A stretch of DNA of 64,000 nt, taken from contig CAVYIF010000020.1 of the NCBI GenBank assembly GCA_963768585.1, forward strand, positions 124,001 through 188,000, in the 5' to 3' direction. The notes under the pieces were generated by a model that saw nothing but the letters and a program-made list of their open reading frames with translations, was not told the DNA's origin and ran no database searches. Each line of letters starts with the position of its first letter. Position 1 is the first letter of the stretch. Positions 42,853 through 51,640 of this stretch are shown here, one piece after another. The translations under genes were made by a program, and so were the position numbers. The DNA is from CAVUNY01 sp963768585. Its GTDB lineage: Bacteria; Chloroflexota; Anaerolineae; Anaerolineales; Anaerolineaceae.

Positions 42853-44199
42853 ATGATGAAGAATTGTCTTTTACCCAAAAAACTACTAAAAATATTCGTT
42901 GTCGGGGCAGTGCTCGTGGCGGCCCTGGGAACCACATTTGCCGTTTCAGCGCAATCAAGCTGCGGAGCGACTTATGTGGTCAAGCCAGGTGACTACCTGA
43001 CGAAAATCGCCAGAACTTGCGGGGTAAGCTACAGCAACCTGCTGAAAGCTAACCCAAATATCACTACCCCGAACCTGATCTACTCAGGTCAGGTCATTAA
43101 CATTCCTTCGGCCGGCATCCCGGTGACCGGCGCAGGATCTACAATATACACCGTTCAACAAGGCGATACTTTGTACAGTATCGGCCAGCACTTTAACCTG
43201 ACCGTCGCTGATCTTCGCGAGGCCAACCCAAGTGTCGGCACCACAATCAACGTTGGCCAGGTATTAAATATCCCTGAGCGGATTCGCTTTGCCACCGGCG
43301 CGACGGCGGCCGTCGTCGAAGGTCAGCTGGCAGCCAACAGCCAGAAATATTACCTGCTTTCGGCCGGCGCTGGCCAGACTCTCGACGTGACGCTGACTGC
43401 GCCTACTGACCTAACCCTGGGTATTTACGGCGCGGATGGCAGCACAGTTATGGCCGCCAGCAGCAAGCTTGGCTTCCGCGGAGTCCTGCCAAAAACCCAG
43501 GATTATATCCTGGTGCTAACTTCTGTCAGTGCCGGGAACTACAATATAAATCTGGATATCCCGGAGCGGATTCTCTTTACACCGGGCAGCACCTCGGCCA
43601 CCCTTACCGGAACGGTTCCCGCCAACCTCAGCCAGTATTTTATCCTTCGCGCCGCCAAAGGCCAGACCTTGACGGTGAGCGCGACACCGCAAGATAAGCT
43701 GCAGTTGATCCTTTTCGGTGTGGACGGCACCGTCCTGAAAAGCGGTATGGGCGGGGGAGCTTCCTTCAGTGGAGCCCTGCCCAGCACCCAGGACTACATC
43801 CTGGCCCTGAGATCGATGAACCCGGCCCAGGCCTACACCCTGAACGTGAGCATTCCGTCTGCGCCTATCCCGGTCACCGGCACCAGCAGCTACACCGTGC
43901 AGAAAGGCGATACCCTGTACAGCATTGCGGTTCGCTTTCACACCACGGTTTCCATCTTGCTGCGCGCCAACCCGGATATCACCAACCGCAGCCTGATTTC
44001 AGTGGGTGAAGTGATTTACCTGCCCGGAGCCACAATCACGCTGTCTAACGGCCAGATCGTGTACGTCACGCAGCGCGGCGATTCGATGGGCGCCATTGCC
44101 CGGCAGTTCAATACCACGCTCAGCGCGTTGATCAGCGTCAACCCGCAGATCAGCAATCCAAGCCTGATCTACACCGGACAGCGCATCAACATCCCGTAA
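42853..44199 (+). CDS. Secreted LysM-repeat protein
   Basis: A 448-residue exported protein (ATG 42853, GGAGG five bases upstream; ATG 42856 equally possible). The signal peptide ends near AVSA. Four LysM domains are visible: YVVKPGDYLTKIARTCGVSY, YTVQQGDTLYSIGQHFNLTV, YTVQKGDTLYSIAVRFHTTV and YVTQRGDSMGAIARQFNTTL. Between the second and third are two bacterial pre-peptidase-like beta domains (VEGQLAANSQKYYLLSAGAG; LTGTVPANLSQYFILRAAKG). LysM domains bind peptidoglycan or chitin-like glycans; no catalytic domain is present, so a cell-wall anchoring or binding role is inferred. Confidence 0.9.
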   Translation: MMKNCLLPKKLLKIFVVGAVLVAALGTTFAVSAQSSCGATYVVKPGDYLTKIARTCGVSYSNLLKANPNITTPNLIYSGQVINIPSAGIPVTGAGSTIYTVQQGDTLYSIGQHFNLTVADLREANPSVGTTINVGQVLNIPERIRFATGATAAVVEGQLAANSQKYYLLSAGAGQTLDVTLTAPTDLTLGIYGADGSTVMAASSKLGFRGVLPKTQDYILVLTSVSAGNYNINLDIPERILFTPGSTSATLTGTVPANLSQYFILRAAKGQTLTVSATPQDKLQLILFGVDGTVLKSGMGGGASFSGALPSTQDYILALRSMNPAQAYTLNVSIPSAPIPVTGTSSYTVQKGDTLYSIAVRFHTTVSILLRANPDITNRSLISVGEVIYLPGATITLSNGQIVYVTQRGDSMGAIARQFNTTLSALISVNPQISNPSLIYTGQRINIP

Positions 44200-44213
44200 A
44201 CAAAAGCTGTTTT

Positions 44214-44402
44214 CTATGGATCGTGCGGGTTTCGCGGTAAAACCGCGAAACCCGCATTTGCTTTTTTTAGTGCGACAGCCAGCGCCGCCACCTGTTCAGT
44301 AGTAAATCTGACATCACCCAGGTTCGCCAGCACATCATTCAACTGGCTGGGGCGGCTGAGCGGAGCAGCGTCGATGACCGCCTTCAGATTGGATGGGTCC
44401 TC
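44214..44402 (-). pseudogene. Gene remnant, about 50 codons
   Basis: The minus-strand frame EDPSNLKAVIDAAPLSRP, then QLNDVLANLGDVRFTTEQVA and ALAVALKKA, has protein-like composition but no start codon; a TGA precedes it directly. The reading then runs through the LysM terminator, so real coding sequence probably ends near 44262. It looks like the C-terminal scrap of a lost gene. I cannot name the family. Confidence 0.4.
44224..44270 (+). terminator. Intrinsic terminator of the LysM gene
   Basis: Perfect 15-bp arms (44224-44238, 44242-44256), AAA loop, then TTTGC and a run of seven or eight T residues. The clearest rho-independent terminator on the plus strand here. Confidence 0.88.
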
Positions 44403-44449
44403 TCAAACCAGACGTGTGGCACTTTTTCGCGCCTAAAAGGCAATCAATG

Positions 44450-44490
44450 GTTGGTTGCAGAACAATTCAAGCGTTGGTTGCAAGCAATTT
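44450..44490 (+). repeat. Short direct repeat GTTGGTTGCA
   Basis: GTTGGTTGCA occurs at 44450-44459 and 44473-44482, both followed by similar CAATT-containing sequence. The remaining intergenic part up to 44500 holds nothing else recognisable. Confidence 0.35.
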
Positions 44491-44499
44491 AAAATATGA

Positions 44500-44531
44500 A
44501 CAGGCTGCCACAAAATTTTCTGGCAGCCTGT
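44500..44531 (-). terminator. Stem-loop after the zinc-ribbon gene
   Basis: Arms of 11 bp (44500-44510, 44521-44531) with a ten-base A/T loop. TTCATATTTTAAA follows on the minus strand, a poor U tract. Confidence 0.55.
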
Positions 44532-44554
44532 GTGTGTAAGCCTGGTTCGTTCGA

Positions 44555-45088
44555 TTAATGGGGGAGCGCCTGCCCGCAGTTGGGGCAAAAAGCGGAAGCC
44601 GTGGGGGCTTCAAAGTTGCAGTTCGGACAGGTCTGCGTGGCTTTGGGCGGTTCCGGCGCGGCAGGAGCCTGCTGGAAGTTATGCCCGCAGCTTGTACAGA
44701 ACATCGCCGGCGCCGGTACGGCCGTCTGGCAGTTGGGGCAAATCTTGGTCTCTACTTCGGGTACAGGCGGTTGGGGAGGAGGAGATCCCGGCTGAGGCGC
44801 CGGTGTACCCGTCTGTGGGGGCTGTTCTGCCCGGATCGCACTGATTTGAGCTTCTTTTTGGCTAATTTGAGCCTGCAAGGCTTCGATCGAATCGCATAGT
44901 TCATCGATCTCCGGTATGCCTAACGGGCCATTCTGGCGCAGCTCCAGCACTTTCGCGGCAATACGATCGCGCGTGCCGCTTACTTGCTGGTTAATACCCG
45001 CAATATCATTCTGCACGCGCTGCTCGCGCAGCAGTTGTTCGGCTTTAAACTTTGCTTCATTGGCTGCCTGCTTAAATCGATCAAACAT
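44555..45088 (-). CDS. Coiled-coil protein with two C-terminal zinc ribbons
   Basis: A 177-residue protein from ATG 45088 (GGAGG upstream; the longer frame adds 18 unconserved residues). The first 100 residues are helical and charged (FDRFKQAANEAKFKAEQLLR, ALQAQISQKEAQISAIRAEQ), probably coiled coil. A Pro-rich linker precedes two zinc ribbons, CPNCQTAVPAPAMFCTSCG and CPNCNFEAPTASAFCPNCG. The family is widespread in Chloroflexota and of unknown function. It is divergent from zwf. Confidence 0.85.
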   Translation of the reverse strand: MFDRFKQAANEAKFKAEQLLREQRVQNDIAGINQQVSGTRDRIAAKVLELRQNGPLGIPEIDELCDSIEALQAQISQKEAQISAIRAEQPPQTGTPAPQPGSPPPQPPVPEVETKICPNCQTAVPAPAMFCTSCGHNFQQAPAAPEPPKATQTCPNCNFEAPTASAFCPNCGQALPH

Positions 45089-45277
45089 TTTGGTATCCTC
45101 CAGACCGGAAAAAATCCATGAGACGTTATTGAAAGTATACAACAGCCGTTCGTGTTAAGCAATTCATGCAGTGAGAGAATTTTCAGCCCGATTCTCATCA
45201 TTTTATAATCAATAATTGAGGAATTTTGTCATCTTGCTGGTGTATACTCAGTTAATAGTCGTTTTTAGGAGGAATAC

Positions 45278-46786
45278 ATGAACGATTCCAACAAAGCAGG
45301 ACCCACAATTCTGGTTATTTTTGGCGCCCTCGGTGACCTGGCATGGCGCAAATTGTCGCCAGCGCTGTACAATTTATTCGTTGACGGCTGGTTATCCGAC
45401 CAATTTGCCGTGATCGGCCTGGATAAAAAAGCCGGCAGCGATGACGAACTACGCCAGCGTTTTAATGACGGCATTAACCATTTTTCCCGCCAGGGGAAAA
45501 TTGATGACGCAAAATGGGCCAACTTTTCGCCTAAGATCAGCTATATCATGGGAAATTTTGCCGACCAGGGCCTTTTCAAAACCCTCCAGGAAAAAATCCA
45601 GGCGCAGGAAAAAGCCTGGAACAGCGAGGCGGTTCACGCATTTTACCTGGCGACCCCGCCTTTTGTGGTCGAAACCATTGTCGATGGTTTAGGAAAAGCC
45701 GGGATGGCCAAAAGCCGGCATCTGGATCGGATTGTTGTCGAAAAGCCATTTGGCCATGATCTGGATTCCGCGATGGCGCTGAACCGTTCGTTGTTGCGCG
45801 TTTTTGATGAGAACCAAATTTTCCGCATCGATCATTACCTGGGCAAAGAAACGGTTCAGAATATCCTGGCCTTTCGTTTTGCCAATGCCCTCTTTGAGCC
45901 CATTTGGGACCGGCGCTATATCGACCATGTACAGATCACCGTGTCCGAGCAAGTGGGCGTCGAGCACCGCGGAGAGTATTATGAACATGCCGGGGCGCTG
46001 CGCGACATGGTGCAGAATCACCTGCTCCAAATTCTGTGCCTGATCGCCATGGAACCCATGGTTTCATTCGATGCCGATGAAATCCGCAACAAGAAAGTGG
46101 ACCTGCTGCGCGCATTGCGACCCATCCCCAAAGATGAGATTCGATGCTGTGCCTTCCGCGGGCAGTATACCGCCGGGGAGATTAACGGAAAGCAGGTCAC
46201 CGGTTACCGTAACGAACCCGACGTTCACCCCGATTCAAGCACCGAAACCTACGCCGCGTTAAAATTCTATGTCGATAACTGGCGCTGGCAGGACGTACCC
46301 TTTTATATGCGCACCGGAAAACGCCTGCCTGTGGTCTGTTCTGAGGCGATTATCCAATTCCGCCCTGTACCGCACCAGGCTTTCCCGCAGTCGGCTTCCG
46401 AGAATTGGGAACCTAACCGCCTGATCATCCGCATCCAACCCGATGAAGGCATCCTGTTCAAAATCCAGGCCAAGCAGCCAGGCCCGAACGTCTTGTTAGG
46501 CCAGGTGGGTCTGCACTTCTTTTACAAGGAGACATTCAAAAAAGCCCCGCCAGAAGCTTACGAAACCCTGCTCCTGGATGTGATGCGCGGGGATGCAACG
46601 CTGTTCATGCGTTCTGACCAGATTGAAGAATCCTGGAGAGTGATCATGCCGGTCCTGGAAAGCCTGGGAAAATTCCAAGGCAAAAGATATCCCCGTATAT
46701 CCGGCGGGGACCTGGGGACCCACCGAGGCTCAAGAAATCATCGTCCGGGATGGACGCAGTTGGATCCAGCCATTTTTCCCGCATGA
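45278..46786 (+). CDS. zwf: Glucose-6-phosphate dehydrogenase (3' end out of frame)
   Basis: The enzyme oxidises glucose-6-phosphate to 6-phosphogluconolactone with NADP. Evidence: NADP-binding VIFGALGDLAWRKLSPALYN, active site RIDHYLGKETVQNI, and the C-terminal domain (YAALKFYVDNWRWQDVPFYM, RTGKRLPV). AGGAGG precedes the ATG. The last 35 residues in this frame (RYPRISGGDLGTH...) are not G6PDH-like, whereas the next frame reads KDIPVYPAGTWGP, EAQEIIVRDGRSWIQP and ends at a TAA at 46803-46805. That is the expected tail, so one base is in excess (or two missing) near 46677-46685. Confidence 0.93.
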   Translation: MNDSNKAGPTILVIFGALGDLAWRKLSPALYNLFVDGWLSDQFAVIGLDKKAGSDDELRQRFNDGINHFSRQGKIDDAKWANFSPKISYIMGNFADQGLFKTLQEKIQAQEKAWNSEAVHAFYLATPPFVVETIVDGLGKAGMAKSRHLDRIVVEKPFGHDLDSAMALNRSLLRVFDENQIFRIDHYLGKETVQNILAFRFANALFEPIWDRRYIDHVQITVSEQVGVEHRGEYYEHAGALRDMVQNHLLQILCLIAMEPMVSFDADEIRNKKVDLLRALRPIPKDEIRCCAFRGQYTAGEINGKQVTGYRNEPDVHPDSSTETYAALKFYVDNWRWQDVPFYMRTGKRLPVVCSEAIIQFRPVPHQAFPQSASENWEPNRLIIRIQPDEGILFKIQAKQPGPNVLLGQVGLHFFYKETFKKAPPEAYETLLLDVMRGDATLFMRSDQIEESWRVIMPVLESLGKFQGKRYPRISGGDLGTHRGSRNHRPGWTQLDPAIFPA

Positions 46787-46846
46787 CGAACCCAGCAAAC
46801 CCTAAACCCCGGACTCGCGCCGAACTCTAGACAAAACACCACCGAT

Positions 46847-46896
46847 AACACCGGCCCGGCAGCCCCTTTCTTTTTGCCAGAGCCGGTGTTTTGTTA
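46847..46896 (+). terminator. Terminator of zwf
   Basis: Arms AACACCGGC (46847-46855) and GCCGGTGTT (46882-46890) followed by TTGTTAATCT. The long loop makes it imperfect but the position and T-rich tail fit. Confidence 0.6.
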
Positions 46897-46949
46897 ATCT
46901 TGGGGGTTGAATTTTTCCCAAAATCTGTTATTATATGCTTATACATATA

Positions 46950-46957
46950 GTGTACAC
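46950..46957. promoter_or_regulatory. GTGTACAC palindrome upstream of a -10 box
   Basis: An eight-base palindrome at the -35 position of TATAAT 46971-46976. A further inverted repeat GAAGCGC-GCA-GCGCTTC lies in the leader (46986-47002). Together they suggest repression of the flavodoxin-fold gene. Confidence 0.45.
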
Positions 46958-47040
46958 GTCCTATATAAAATATAATCACAATACAGAAGCGCGCAGCGCT
47001 TCCCTGATCCGTGTTTTTTCATTCCAACAAGTGAGCGTTT

Positions 47041-48327
47041 ATGATGAATATCTGCATTTTAAATGGCAATTCCGATCCTCAAAACCGACCTTTTGAGGAC
47101 TATTTATCCAAAGTGTCGCGCATCCTTGCACAGGATCAGCACCGGGTAACGATCCTCACGCTGCGTGACATGGATTTGCGCTTCTGCACCGGCTGTTTTG
47201 GCTGTTGGGTAAAGACTCCAGGCGAGTGTGTGACCGCGGATGATGGACCGCAGGTTTGCCGGACGATGATCCATTCAGATTTCACCCTGTGGGCTGCTCC
47301 GGTGCACATGGGCTATCCCAGCGCCCTGTTAAAAAAGATTATGGACAAGTCCATTCCCCTGATCCACCCCTACATTGCCATAGATCAAAACGAGGCCCAT
47401 CACCGCCCCCGCTATGCCCGCTATCCCCGCCTGGGACTGCTCCTGGAAAAAGAAGCCAGCACAGATGCCGCCGACCTGGAGATCATCACCCAGATGTTCC
47501 GGCGCACCGCCATCAACATGAAATCTCATCTGGCCTTTTCCAGGATGACCGACCAGCCGGCGGAAGAACTGGCCCGGGCCATTCTTTCAGCCGAGAGCCA
47601 ATTTCCCCGGCAGGTCACGCGCATGCTGCCAACCCGGGGGGTGAAAATCGATCCGCCCACCCGCCTGACGATCTTTAACGGCTCACCGCGCGGAAAAAAG
47701 GGCAACACCCCGATCCTGCTGGATCAGTTTGCCCATGGATTCACTGACGCGATGGATGACCGCAGGGTCGAGACCTTTCATCTCAACCGGATGCGTGAAA
47801 GCGATCGCTTTATTCAGGCTTTTGACGGTGCTGAATGCGTGATTTTAGGGTTCCCCCTGTACACTGATGCCATGCCGGGCATCGTAAAAACCTTCATCGA
47901 ACAGCTTGAACCATTCTGCGAAAGAAGCAGCAACCCGCCGCTCGGATTCCTGGTCCAATCCGGATTTCCCGAATCGGGCCACTCACGCTACGTTGAACGC
48001 TATCTTGAGAAGCTGGCCGCCCGGTTGGGCAGCCCTTACCTGGGCACGCTGGTCAAAGGTGGCGCTGAAGGGGTGCGCCTGATGCCGGAAAATATGAATG
48101 CATCTTTGTTTAATACACTGCAGCAGATCGGCAGGCAGTTCGGTGCAACCGGCCAATTCGAGCCGGCCCTGCTGAAAGCCCTGGCAAAACCCGAGCATTA
48201 TCCCGTATATCTGGTGCCGCTTTTCAAACTACTGGTCCGCACTCCCCTGCTATCTACCTATTGGGATACGCTGCTGCGAAAAAATGGGGCCTTTCAGCGG
48301 CGCTTTGCCCGGCCGTATATGGATTAA
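47041..48327 (+). CDS. Tandem NADPH-dependent FMN reductase/flavodoxin-fold protein
   Basis: A 428-residue protein made of two flavodoxin-like halves. The N-terminal half has CILNGNSDPQNRPFEDYLSK, the CTGCFGCW cysteine motif common in iron-sulfur flavoproteins, and LWAAPVHMGYPSALLKKIMD. The C-terminal half has TIFNGSPRGKKGNTPILLDQ and ECVILGFPLYTDAMPGIVKT but lacks the cysteine motif. Duplication within one chain suggests an internal heterodimer with one or two FMN sites. Electron partner unknown. ATG 47041 and ATG 47044 are both possible; the ribosome site is weak. Confidence 0.82.
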   Translation: MMNICILNGNSDPQNRPFEDYLSKVSRILAQDQHRVTILTLRDMDLRFCTGCFGCWVKTPGECVTADDGPQVCRTMIHSDFTLWAAPVHMGYPSALLKKIMDKSIPLIHPYIAIDQNEAHHRPRYARYPRLGLLLEKEASTDAADLEIITQMFRRTAINMKSHLAFSRMTDQPAEELARAILSAESQFPRQVTRMLPTRGVKIDPPTRLTIFNGSPRGKKGNTPILLDQFAHGFTDAMDDRRVETFHLNRMRESDRFIQAFDGAECVILGFPLYTDAMPGIVKTFIEQLEPFCERSSNPPLGFLVQSGFPESGHSRYVERYLEKLAARLGSPYLGTLVKGGAEGVRLMPENMNASLFNTLQQIGRQFGATGQFEPALLKALAKPEHYPVYLVPLFKLLVRTPLLSTYWDTLLRKNGAFQRRFARPYMD

Positions 48328-48332
48328 TCCAG

Positions 48333-49451
48333 TCATTTATCGTTCGCAACCATCCTTCGCAAGAAGCTGATCACATCTTCCCTGGAGAGGAGACCCTGTA
48401 CCTGCCCATCCATCATGACCGGCAGCTGGTTGACCCCATTTTTATCCATGGCTTCCATGGCTTCCCAGATATCCGTCTGGGGGGTAATCTGCTTCATTTT
48501 CTGGGTTGGAATCATGACCTCGGAAACGGTGACTTTCGGCCAATTTTCCTTCGGAATGGTTTGTAAAACATGCATGGTGGCCAGGCCAACCACGGTTTCG
48601 CCCTGTTTAACCAGCAAACTGCGTTTGCCCCCACCGAGGATATGTTCATCAAGCAGCGCTTGCAATGGGGTGTCAGGGCTGATCGTTACATACGACCGGC
48701 TCATCGCCTCCAGCACGGTATGCCCGGCCAACTCAGACTTGAGCCGCTCGCGTCGGGCTTCTCCACCGGAAGCGTTCAACAGGAACCAGCCGATGAATGC
48801 CAGCCAGACCCCATTCAGAATATTCCCGCTGAACAACACAGCTACCCCGATAAATATGAAGATATAGGCAAATATGGAGCCAACCGTCGCTGCCACCATG
48901 ACTGCCAGAGGCTTTTTATGGGTGACACCCCAGATGACGGCCATCAATATTTTCCCACCATCCAGGGGATAACCGGGGATCAAATTGAAAAGCCCCAGGA
49001 GCAAATTAATATAGGCCAGGTATTCGACGACCGCTTTGAAGGGAGATGAACCTGTCAGCGCCTGGGCTGCCAGGCTGAGAATCGCCCATAACGCCAGGTT
49101 AACTGCCGGGCCGACCAGGGTAATCCAAAATTCGGTCCAGGCGCCGGGTGATTCTTCCCCGATTTCCGATGCGCCCCCAAAAATATACAGGACAATTCGG
49201 TGCACGGGGATTTTATAACGCAGGGCCACCAGCGAATGGCCTATTTCGTGCAGCAGCACGCTGCCAAAAAATAGAATTGCCGTCACGCCGCCCACGATCC
49301 AGTACTGCATGGTCGGCCAATTCTTGAATTCAGATGGGAAATACCCGGTTGCCAGGGTCCAGGTCAACAAGACAAAGATCAGAAACCAGGAATAATCTAC
49401 CGCCAGGGGTATCCCAAATATTTTTCCTAACGAAAAAAATTGTTTATTCAC
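48333..49451 (-). CDS. M50-family site-2-type metalloprotease with CBS domains
   Basis: A membrane zinc protease of about 372 residues. The zinc site is LLHEIGHSLVA, with the third ligand in NLIPGYPLDGGKIL. Five or six membrane segments are followed by two CBS domains (VLEAMSRSYVTISPDTPLQA; SEVMIPTQKMKQITPQTDIW). CBS pairs usually bind adenine nucleotides and could gate proteolysis. It fits SpoIVFB-like intramembrane proteases of group III. Two in-frame GTG starts exist; GTG 49451 with GGTGAGG upstream is preferred over GTG 49463. The substrate is unknown. Confidence 0.92.
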   Translation of the reverse strand: MNKQFFSLGKIFGIPLAVDYSWFLIFVLLTWTLATGYFPSEFKNWPTMQYWIVGGVTAILFFGSVLLHEIGHSLVALRYKIPVHRIVLYIFGGASEIGEESPGAWTEFWITLVGPAVNLALWAILSLAAQALTGSSPFKAVVEYLAYINLLLGLFNLIPGYPLDGGKILMAVIWGVTHKKPLAVMVAATVGSIFAYIFIFIGVAVLFSGNILNGVWLAFIGWFLLNASGGEARRERLKSELAGHTVLEAMSRSYVTISPDTPLQALLDEHILGGGKRSLLVKQGETVVGLATMHVLQTIPKENWPKVTVSEVMIPTQKMKQITPQTDIWEAMEAMDKNGVNQLPVMMDGQVQGLLSREDVISFLRRMVANDK

Positions 49452-49542
49452 GCCGCACCTCACCCATGTTGTTTACCATCCCCTCCGCACATTTATTATT
49501 TTCGCACGGATTTATTCTGCAGGCAACATTTAACCGGGCCAA

Positions 49543-50229
49543 TTATTCAGGGAGCAGTTCGACCATCACCGCAGCGCTGATTGTCTCGCCCAGGATCTGG
49601 TCGTGGCCTGCCACCATAAGCTGCACGGCTCCTTCCATTGGATTGCTGCGCAGAATCTCAATTACTGCCCCCGGGCAAATGCCGGTTTGCCCCAGATAGG
49701 CCAGCACATCCGCACGCTGGTCGTTCACCCTTCTAATCACGGCTTTTCTGGACACGGGCACCTGCTTGAGTGCCACCAACCCGCGGCGCTCAGGCAGGTG
49801 CAGATTCTGATCCGGGATGGGGTCGCCATGCGGATCGAAAGCCGGGTCTCCCAACGCCAGGGCGATGCGCTGTTCCAGGAAGGGCGAAATGGCATGCTCC
49901 AACCGTTCAGCCTCATCGTGGACCTGATCCCAGGTGTAGCCCAGTTTCTCGACCAGATATTCTTCAATCAAACGATGGCGGCGCAGCACGCGCAAGGCGG
50001 CCTGCTCTCCTACCATAGTGAGAGAGACACCGTGCCGCTTCTGATATTTAATCAGGCGCGGCTGGCTTTCATCCATTTTCTGGAGCATGTTGCTGACCGA
50101 GGCCGGGGTAATCTGCAGCACCCTGGCAATATCCAGTGTGCCGGTAGCCGGCTCGGAGCGGGTCAGGATATATATCGCCTTCAGGTAATCCTGAATTGCC
50201 GGGCTGAGCGTATCTGCAGTCGCAAACAT
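49543..50229 (-). CDS. DtxR/MntR-family metal-dependent repressor
   Basis: A 228-residue regulator starting at ATG 50229, four bases after the FeoB membrane-protein stop. The winged helix is LSPAIQDYLKAIYILTRSEP...LQITPASVSNMLQKMDESQP; the metal/dimerisation domain contains HRLIEEYLVEKLGYTWDQVH, EAERLEHAIS and the conserved FDPHGDPIP; the C-terminus is an SH3-like FeoA domain (LVALKQVPVSRKAVIRRVND). It probably represses the feo operon when Fe(II) is plentiful. It is the last gene of that operon, giving feedback control. Confidence 0.92.
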   Translation of the reverse strand: MFATADTLSPAIQDYLKAIYILTRSEPATGTLDIARVLQITPASVSNMLQKMDESQPRLIKYQKRHGVSLTMVGEQAALRVLRRHRLIEEYLVEKLGYTWDQVHDEAERLEHAISPFLEQRIALALGDPAFDPHGDPIPDQNLHLPERRGLVALKQVPVSRKAVIRRVNDQRADVLAYLGQTGICPGAVIEILRSNPMEGAVQLMVAGHDQILGETISAAVMVELLPE

Positions 50230-50233
50230 TAGA

Positions 50234-51634
50234 TTATACCCATCCAAAGATGCGGGCGACGCTCGCGGTAATGAAGGTGACCAGAAAAGCCAGGCCGAGG
50301 GTGATCACCACGCTGAGCGTGGCCCAGCGGAGGCTTTTGGTCTCTTTGTAGATCGTCACGATCGTCGTGGCACAGGGATTATGCAGCAGTGAAAACAGCA
50401 TCAGGTTGATCGCGGTCAGCATCGTCCAGCCGTGACCATCGATGAGCAGTGTGCGCAGTTCATTGAATCCGGGGGCATCGGTCATCACCCCGACCCCCAT
50501 GTATACCATCATCATCGTTGGCACCACAATTTCATTGGCCGGAATGGCGATGATATACGCCAACAGAATGACCCCATCCAACCCGATCAGCAGCCCCAGC
50601 GGATTGAGGAAGTTGGCGATATGCTGTGCCAGGCTGATATTTTGCACCGAGATGTTGCCCAGGATCCAGATCACCGCGCCAGCGGGGGCCGCGGTCTGCA
50701 TGGCGCGCCACAGCACAAAGATCGTGCGATCGATGAGCGAGGTGTAAAGAATGCGCATCACATTCGGACGGCGGTAAGGCGGCAGTTCCAGGGTAAAGGC
50801 CGAGGCTTCACCGCGCAAGACCGTCTTGGAAAGCGCCCAGGATACCACCAGCGTAAAAAAGACTCCAATCAACACCACCCCCACGACTGAAGCCGCCGCA
50901 GCGAAGGAGGCTAGCACCGCGGGGACCGATGCGGCTACAAATACCGTGGCCAGCAAGATCAAGGTTGGGAAGCGCCCGTTGCACGGCACGAAGTTATTGG
51001 TCAGAATGGCAATTAACCGCTCGCGGGGTGAGTTGATCACCCGGGTAGAGATCACGCCGGCTGCATTGCAGCCGAAACCCATCGCCATGGTCAGGGCCTG
51101 TTTGCCATGCGCGCCGGCCCGCTTGAACAACCAGTCCAGGTTGAAAGCAACCCGCGGAAGGTATCCCAGGTCCTCCAGGATGGTAAAAATTGGGAAGAAA
51201 ATAGCCATCGGCGGCAGCATCACCGCGATGACCCATGCCAGCCCCCGGTAAACCCCATGCCAGAGGAAGCCGGTCAGCCACCACGGCAGACCGATGCTGG
51301 CAAAAATTCCGGCGGCCCAGTCTTCAACCGCGAACAGCGCAGTGCCGATCATCTGCGAGGGCACGTTGGCTCCCACAATCGTGACCCAAAAGACCATCCC
51401 TAAGAGCAAGAGCATGATCGGCAGGCCCAGAATAGGCGAGGTCACCAGGCGGTCAATACGCTGGTCCAGGTCCCATTTACGCACGCCCGTTGCGCTGACA
51501 GCGCGTTGGGCGATGCGTTCGGCTTCACTGTACAGAGATTTAACCAGTTCATCCCGAAAACCGCTTTCCAACTGCGGGCGCAGGTCTTCGGCTTTATTCA
51601 GAATATCTTGAGGTGTCAGGGTTGAATTCATCAT
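50234..51634 (-). CDS. feoB: Ferrous iron transporter FeoB, membrane part
   Basis: A 466-residue protein matching the membrane half of FeoB: VRKWDLDQRIDRLVTSPILG, two 'gate' regions with conserved cysteines (MGFGCNAAGVISTRVINSPR, FVPCNGRFPTLILL) and LLHNPCATTIVTIYKE. About ten membrane segments. The GTPase part is a separate gene just upstream. Its ATG (51634 or 51631) has GGAG immediately after the GTPase stop codon, so the split is a true two-gene arrangement and not a frame error. Confidence 0.92.
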   Translation of the reverse strand: MMNSTLTPQDILNKAEDLRPQLESGFRDELVKSLYSEAERIAQRAVSATGVRKWDLDQRIDRLVTSPILGLPIMLLLLGMVFWVTIVGANVPSQMIGTALFAVEDWAAGIFASIGLPWWLTGFLWHGVYRGLAWVIAVMLPPMAIFFPIFTILEDLGYLPRVAFNLDWLFKRAGAHGKQALTMAMGFGCNAAGVISTRVINSPRERLIAILTNNFVPCNGRFPTLILLATVFVAASVPAVLASFAAAASVVGVVLIGVFFTLVVSWALSKTVLRGEASAFTLELPPYRRPNVMRILYTSLIDRTIFVLWRAMQTAAPAGAVIWILGNISVQNISLAQHIANFLNPLGLLIGLDGVILLAYIIAIPANEIVVPTMMMVYMGVGVMTDAPGFNELRTLLIDGHGWTMLTAINLMLFSLLHNPCATTIVTIYKETKSLRWATLSVVITLGLAFLVTFITASVARIFGWV

Positions 51635-51640
51635 GCGCTC

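Noticed and set aside
50229..50239. TATAAT three bases before the DtxR start as a leaderless promoter
   Set aside because: The sequence is the end of the feoB coding region (stop TAA); the gene is better explained as translationally coupled in the feo operon.
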